This document shows, piece after piece, positions 59,227 to 64,000 of a DNA stretch of 64,000 nt. A model generated the notes under the pieces. The model worked only from the letters and a program-made list of their open reading frames with translations, was not told the DNA's origin and made no database searches. Each line of letters opens with the position of its first letter. Position 1 is the stretch's first letter. A program made the position numbers and the translations under genes. Source of the stretch: Sepiola atlantica (lineage: Eukaryota; Mollusca; Cephalopoda; Sepiida; Sepiolidae); NCBI GenBank assembly GCA_963556195.1, contig OY744519.1:105085000-105148999 (forward strand), written 5' to 3'.

Positions 59227-59252
59227 TTATATATATATATATATATATATTA
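59198..59252. repeat. (TA)n microsatellite
   Basis: TA with ATACAT and TTTATA interruptions. Confidence 0.9.
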
Positions 59253-59254
59253 TT

Positions 59255-60450
59255 TAGGATAAGTATACGATAACATTAAAATATCACCCTGGAAATAAAT
59301 GGAATCCTTATTGGTTGTTGTATCTTAGCTATATAATTTAAAATAAACTCATCTTTGAAAAGAATTAAAAGAAATTGAACCCCACGATTTAAGAACACTA
59401 CCTCTCTCTGAATTTGGAGTTTTTCTTTTAAGAAAACGATATCGACAAATAGCAGCGTTTGTTAAATTCGTTAGTATATAATATTGTATTCGAATGCAAT
59501 TACCGTAAATATGTACGTGTGCATTATAGATATATCGAAACGATTTTCGCACTTATGATATTCCGGAAATCGTTAAAATATGGCTACTATCGAGTAAAGT
59601 TTATTATTCATCGAATAAATCTGTAGCTAAAGGGATAACGAGTTATTTTTATAGTATAGTTAGACAGAATGTGAGTTGTAAAAGAACAGAGCGATTAAAA
59701 AATCCGAATTCTTTCGTTAAAAAGTTGCAGTCATATAATAGTATATTCAACTGTATTTCGTTATTGATGCTAAATCGAAACGATTCTGGTAGTAATGACA
59801 ATCTGTAACTCGCTAAAATAGGCGATAATAGATTAAGGTTTAAGGACTGAATGACAATCATTAAATGTTAGACTAACGTTTGTCATAGGGTAAGCACCGA
59901 CGTTAATAGCAGATATTATAAACATTTGTTGAAACAGCGAAGACATAGCCATAACATTAGCCGTAATCTTTTCATCTGGAAGAAAATCATAGTAGACGTA
60001 TAAGAATTGCGGCAATTATATTATCGTTATAAAGACAACAACAAATTAGAAAGTAATTTCTGTTGTTAATTAAAGGGCGAATATTGTGGACAGCTAAATA
60101 TGTACTAGTTCATACGACCCCGAACGATTTTGTCTGTGAAAACGTTTTAAAAAGTAGGTAATTGTGAAAGACTATGAAGCGAAACTTTTACATGCATTCG
60201 TACCAAATTGTGACGTTTTTCTCTCACACTAAAATGAAATGTATGAAAGCACCGATCTGTAACACTCACAGTTTTGTTATCATCTATTCTTTGCTCTCTA
60301 AAGGGGATGTGATGTGTGCCGTTTATATTTATAAACGTAAATAATGGAGCAAACGCGACTTATACACTATCAGTGTTGGTTGTAGGCTTTATAATTTTTC
60401 ATATTAAGCGTGTTCATGTGAGAAAAGTATACGAATAAGTTTAGCATAGA
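59255..60450. other. Interval without recognised gene
   Basis: The short frames here lack domains. 59400-59600 and 59690-59830 share TCGAAACGATT, GTTAAA and CGCTAAAATA-type strings, suggesting a diverged direct repeat of about 190-250 bp spacing. Confidence 0.35.
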
Positions 60451-60459
60451 AACGTTCCT

Positions 60460-60850
60460 TGTCCACGTCATTAGCCGCGAGTGTTGGAGCATAGGCGGAG
60501 ATATTGGTGGTATGTTAGTTGTCGGTGAGTTCAATTCTCAAAGTCTTGAGCCTTTCATCAGCTCCAACAGATAGTTCTTTTAGTTTTGGAAGAGGGACGT
60601 TTCTGATTACAAAGCCAACTCGATGGATTTGTTGTTGTTTTGCGCCCAGACTCTTTCCCAAAGAAGGTTAACTGTCTCTGTTCTTCTCTCAATTCCCCTT
60701 CTCTTGCACGCCGTGTTTCACGCAAACCAACAATGTCAAAGTTAGATTTTTGCAGTTCTCTCGCAATGATGACTGCCCGTCTTTCTAGGTAATCAGATGT
60801 TTTAGTTGTCAATCATAGTACGGACATTCCATTTCAAACTTTCATTCTTT
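60460..60850 (-). mobile_element. RTE-type LINE, N-terminal endonuclease fragment
   Basis: The minus frame 60558-60812 reads TSDYLERRAVIIARELQKSN, then FDIVGLRETRRAREGELREE. The stretch FDIVGLRETR is the first catalytic block of the AP-type (EEP) endonuclease of RTE/BovB-like LINEs, with its key glutamate present. A frameshift leads to HRVGFVIRNVPLPKLKELSV, then ADERLKTLRIELTDN and ISAYAPTLAANDVDKE, the following conserved blocks. The latter part of the nuclease and the RT are absent. Stops and shifts make it inactive. Confidence 0.8.
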
Positions 60851-61620
60851 GTCTTTGAACTTTCTTTGTTTCTGTTTATTTATGTTAGTATTCTTCATTT
60901 GTTTTCGACCACTGAAGGTGACTCTTCTAGACGCGGTATCCAAGACAGGAGATTTTGAAGCTGATTAGGTTTTGGGCACCTTTTATAGTCTTCCCCTTAG
61001 GCGGTGAGCAGAGCGGATCCCTAATAATGCTACTCAGTCGTGGATGCAGCTGCCTCCCATTTCCCATGCTTCTACCAGAAAGGCTTAGCTGCACACCTAA
61101 CATACTCCGTTTATGTGTCGGTTCTTGTACGAATGACTTCCAGCCATCACATAGCCTGCACCATCATCAATCGCCGTTCGATAAAAGGATTTTGGATTAG
61201 TTGTTGTACGATACCATCGCCAAAAAAACAGATACCTGTGCGTGAATTCTTTTTAGTGTATGCTGTGTTGCACTCCAGGACGCACACCTTTCTTCACAAA
61301 TCGATGTGCAGTTTTCAATGTAAATAGGGACCTTAACAACTTGAGAAGATTGATAAGTTGCAACTTTTCATGCGCTTACCCGACCGTTGGCTTCATTATG
61401 CACTTCTGCTCAGTAACACCGTTTAGACTTTGGAATTTTCTGTCATGGTTACCTTACCCTAAGTCTTTAGTTAAAGGCTCTATGTCGCAAGAAAGCAGCC
61501 TTACATGCCAGCTCAACACAGAGACAGTGCTTAAGTTTCCAGACGGCAGGACGTGTCCACACGCCGGTGAGTCATGCATGTTGTGACTATTGGGGCACAA
61601 GACCTCCGGAGGTTTCTTTA
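60850..61620 (-). mobile_element. Probable 5' leader of the RTE-type LINE
   Basis: A GC-richer block runs without a break upstream of the endonuclease fragment. It includes CTGTCTTGGATACCGCGTCT (minus strand, near 60935) and GGGAGGCAGCTGCATCCACG (near 61040). Composition and position suggest the 5' untranslated part of the same element. Plus-strand frames across it (81-108 codons) look incidental. The outer boundary near 61620 is a guess. Confidence 0.4.
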
Positions 61621-61624
61621 AACC

Positions 61625-62290
61625 CCAGTTAAATATAGTAAAAGTTCAAATTATTTTAAGTGACTGTGTAATTAGAGATATATTTTTCCTTAACCTTACG
61701 TATAATTGTATTTATTTAGAGGTATATTTGCATGTTTAATGAATAAATTTGTGTGTGTAATTGCGAATTGTTTCCCTATAATCTGTGTTTGTAAATATTT
61801 AATATTTATGGGGTATATATATATGTGTAGGCGGTTGGTTCTGTATCCGTTTCGTGCCAATGGTAGAGTGTATGTGTGTGAATCTAGGTTGAGTGTGCCT
61901 GCTATGATTAGAGTATATGTAGTGTCTGGGTGTACAAGGATAAAGGAGTAAGAAATGTTAATGCGTACTGTTTGGTGTGTGTGTATTTTATGCATGTATA
62001 TGATTGACACGTTTAACCTTCTAATATGTAAGGGTTTCGAGAAGGGGTTGATTTCTGCTGTAAAAAGTTATTTTTTCCTGGCCAATTTTATGTTTTATTC
62101 TGTCTGATTTCTTTTGGAACAAGTTAATATTTAGTTGATCTTGCAGCCCTGTAGTTATGTACAAACATCAACACGTTGGTTAACTCGTATAAGCTGTTCT
62201 AATGTTTATATACATTTATTTGTATTAAGTACTTTTGAAAAATATTGGTGTTGAGTTCATTATATTAATATATTTGAACTTAATTTATTA
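61625..62290. other. Interval without recognised gene
   Basis: Frames of 81 and 104 codons overlap on opposite strands at 61696-62010. Neither has a known domain. Confidence 0.4.
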
Positions 62291-62292
62291 AT

Positions 62293-62375
<83 letters not shown>
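62293..62375. repeat. (CA)n(TA)n microsatellite
   Basis: CA to 62315, then TA. Confidence 0.95.
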
Positions 62376-62378
<3 letters not shown>

Positions 62379-62548
62379 TGAGTGAAATTAATTCCAGAGT
62401 AAATCAGGGTATGAGAGATCAATGTAATAAACAGAGCAAGAATAAAATTGTAAAAAGTAACATGGAATCACATAATCACCGGTACAATAATTTATTTCTA
62501 CCCTATTCGGTCTTATTCAAGCATCCAAGCGAAGTGATTACATTTTTA

Positions 62549-62550
<2 letters not shown>

Positions 62551-62579
<29 letters not shown>
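62551..62579. repeat. (TA)n abutting a 107-bp direct repeat
   Basis: TA tract whose last bases overlap the start of the left direct repeat. Confidence 0.9.
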
Positions 62580-62582
<3 letters not shown>

Positions 62583-62682
62583 TAGGAAAGTTCATTTTAT
62601 AAAGCATCTTTTGAAAGTTAATATAAATATAGAGGCAAAAATGCCTTCAAAAACCATGTATTAGATGCGAGTAATTAAATCA
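62576..62682 (+). repeat. 107-bp direct repeat, left copy (possible Penelope terminal repeat)
   Basis: From TATAAATTAGGAAAGTTC to GCGAGTAATTAAATCA this is identical, base for base, to 62949-63055. Copies start 373 bp apart. Identity in such mutable sequence implies a recent origin. Confidence 0.95.
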
Positions 62683-62948
62683 AAAGAAAAATAAAAATAT
62701 TTCGAAACATTTAACAAAATATTTCAAAATACTTTCCGTTTTTTTTCTTCATCTTGATTTTCTTTTAGCTATTATTTCGCTTGAAAAAAACAAGCTTCGA
62801 CAGAGCCAAGACAAATAAAGGTATAACCTTTTTTTTCCATAATTTACTTCCTGGTGTTGGTGAAGAGTCTCGTCCGGTGTTGTGGACTATTGGTGAAAAT
62901 GTCTGTTTTAAATAGAATAGAACTTGATTGCGCATGGTCGCTGCTAGT

Positions 62949-63055
62949 TATAAATTAGGAAAGTTCATTTTATAAAGCATCTTTTGAAAGTTAATATAAA
63001 TATAGAGGCAAAAATGCCTTCAAAAACCATGTATTAGATGCGAGTAATTAAATCA
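62949..63055 (+). repeat. 107-bp direct repeat, right copy
   Basis: Identical to 62576-62682. It is followed at once by a short (TA)n and then by the Penelope reading frame. Penelope elements are known for partial tandem copies at their ends, so the pair may be part of the element. Confidence 0.95.
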
Positions 63056-63059
63056 TATA

Positions 63060-64000
63060 TATATATTATATATATATAGGTTAACGTTAAAACATCAGAA
63101 TAAACTGAAACATTTAATCTTTAGAAAGTTTGGCTGTTCGACGAACCCGGGTTTTAGTCAGAACGTCCTTAATATTTCTTCTACTCAGTTGTCCCCACTC
63201 GAACTCAACATTCTTTCCCATGGTTTGGACTTCTGTATCCCCCTACAAATACTAAACGTGAAGAAATATATTCTGAATTTGAAGTCTTTTTTGCTCAACT
63301 AGCAAGACTTCAACCTACATTTGACTCTAAGGTCAGCGATCTTAAGGCAAAGTTGAATGACTTCGCACATTCGTATGCGGGCACACCTATTTCGTTTTGT
63401 GAATCGAAATGGCGAAGTGAACATTACCGTACCATCAAAGGACTTCGCAATAATAAATCTTTGGTTATCACAAAACCTGATAATGGTTCAGGGGTCGTTA
63501 TACTTAATCATTCTGGTTATGTCAATAAAATGATGACCATTATTGAGGACACCTCTAAATTTATTTATTTAGGTCCGGTAGATACACATGCCCCCACTGT
63601 ATCTATCGAGACTAAGTTCCAAAAACGTTTGGTTTAGTGGGTTAAGAGTGGAGCTCTTCCCACTAATATTTCTAAAATAATTAGACTCACGGGTTCTATT
63701 CGTCCCCGTCTGTATGGTTTACCAAAAACCCACAAAACTGGGGTACCATTAAGACCAATATTATCGATGATAGGGTCGTCTTCTCAACACAAGGTAACCG
63801 AATGGCTTGCCACTATTTTGGAACCAGTTTTGGAACACTATAGTTCATTTTGCATTAAAGATTCTTTTTCATTTTCTAACTTTAGTCAAAATTATTCAGA
63901 TACTGATAAATTTATGTGTTCTTTTGACATATCTAGCCTGTTTACCTGTGTTCCCCTTCTTGAAACGATTAATATATGTGCTGATGCCTTATATCGCGGT
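63060..64000 (+). mobile_element. Penelope-like element, N-terminal and first half of RT (cut by window end)
   Basis: The frame opens near 63081 with HQNKLKHLIFRKFG, then NISSTQLSPLELNILSHGLD. A frameshift near 63245 leads to KREEIYSEFEVFFAQL and, in frame 63353-63637, SLVITKPDNGSGVVILNHSG. One stop (63635-63637) interrupts an otherwise open frame. It then continues with GSIRPRLYGLPKTHKTGVPL, RPILSMIGSS, WLATILEPVLEHY and KFMCSFDISSLFTCVPLLET. These are the N-terminal domain and RT motifs up to the first catalytic aspartate (motif A, FDISSLF) of Penelope elements. With one frameshift and one stop in about 940 bp, it is the best-preserved element here. The YxDD motif and the endonuclease would lie beyond the window. 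Confidence 0.85.

Noticed and set aside
61696..62010. Overlapping frames of 81 (plus) and 104 (minus) codons
   Set aside because: Opposite-strand shadows of each other, no domain, no splice or promoter evidence.

Overview
The window looks like intergenic and intronic DNA of a large, AT-rich metazoan genome. I see no bacterial-style operons, ribosome binding sites or long uninterrupted reading frames. It does contain very long (TA)n microsatellites, tRNA-like SINEs with (TA)n tails, decayed LINEs of at least three kinds, Penelope-like elements, mariner and hAT remnants, foldback elements and satellites, plus at least one exon with proper splice sites. This mixture fits a lophotrochozoan, probably a cephalopod mollusc such as an octopus. 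The organism is my inference and is not proven by the sequence.

Layout. 1-9.6 kb: Penelope-type terminal repeats with hammerhead-like motifs, a possible small LTR, SINEs joined to (TA)n tracts, and LINE fragments on the minus strand. 9.6-15.2 kb: a 1.1 kb purine-rich tract, a complete non-autonomous hAT element with an 8-bp target duplication, a LINE tail and a retroposon end with a (CAA)n tail. 15.3-21.5 kb: a foldback element, then a dense nest of LINE C-terminal fragments in both orientations. 22-30 kb: long hairpins, a GC-rich repeat whose head resembles U2 snRNA, small tandem repeats and one more LINE tail. 32.4-36.0 kb: a 3.6-kb intronless, heavily mutated minus-strand copy of a large invertebrate ORF family with a FEN/PIN-nuclease-like signature. 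37-45.3 kb: a mariner transposase fragment, the best protein-coding exon (39415-39548), weaker exon candidates, the 5' end of one LINE, and a Penelope GIY-YIG fragment. 43.4-55.4 kb: three arrays of one ~66-70 bp satellite, a LINE end with a zinc knuckle, and a Penelope element flanked by hammerhead-like motifs. 56-64 kb: SINEs, LINE ends, an RTE-type endonuclease fragment, and a young-looking Penelope element (two identical 107-bp repeats, then the RT gene) that runs off the window end.

Apart from the possible host exons, nothing here works as a pathway. The content is mobile-element sequence at different stages of decay. Most elements carry frameshifts and stops. The Penelope copy at 63-64 kb is the best preserved. 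Family assignments rest on motifs read by eye and recalled from known families, because no database search was possible.
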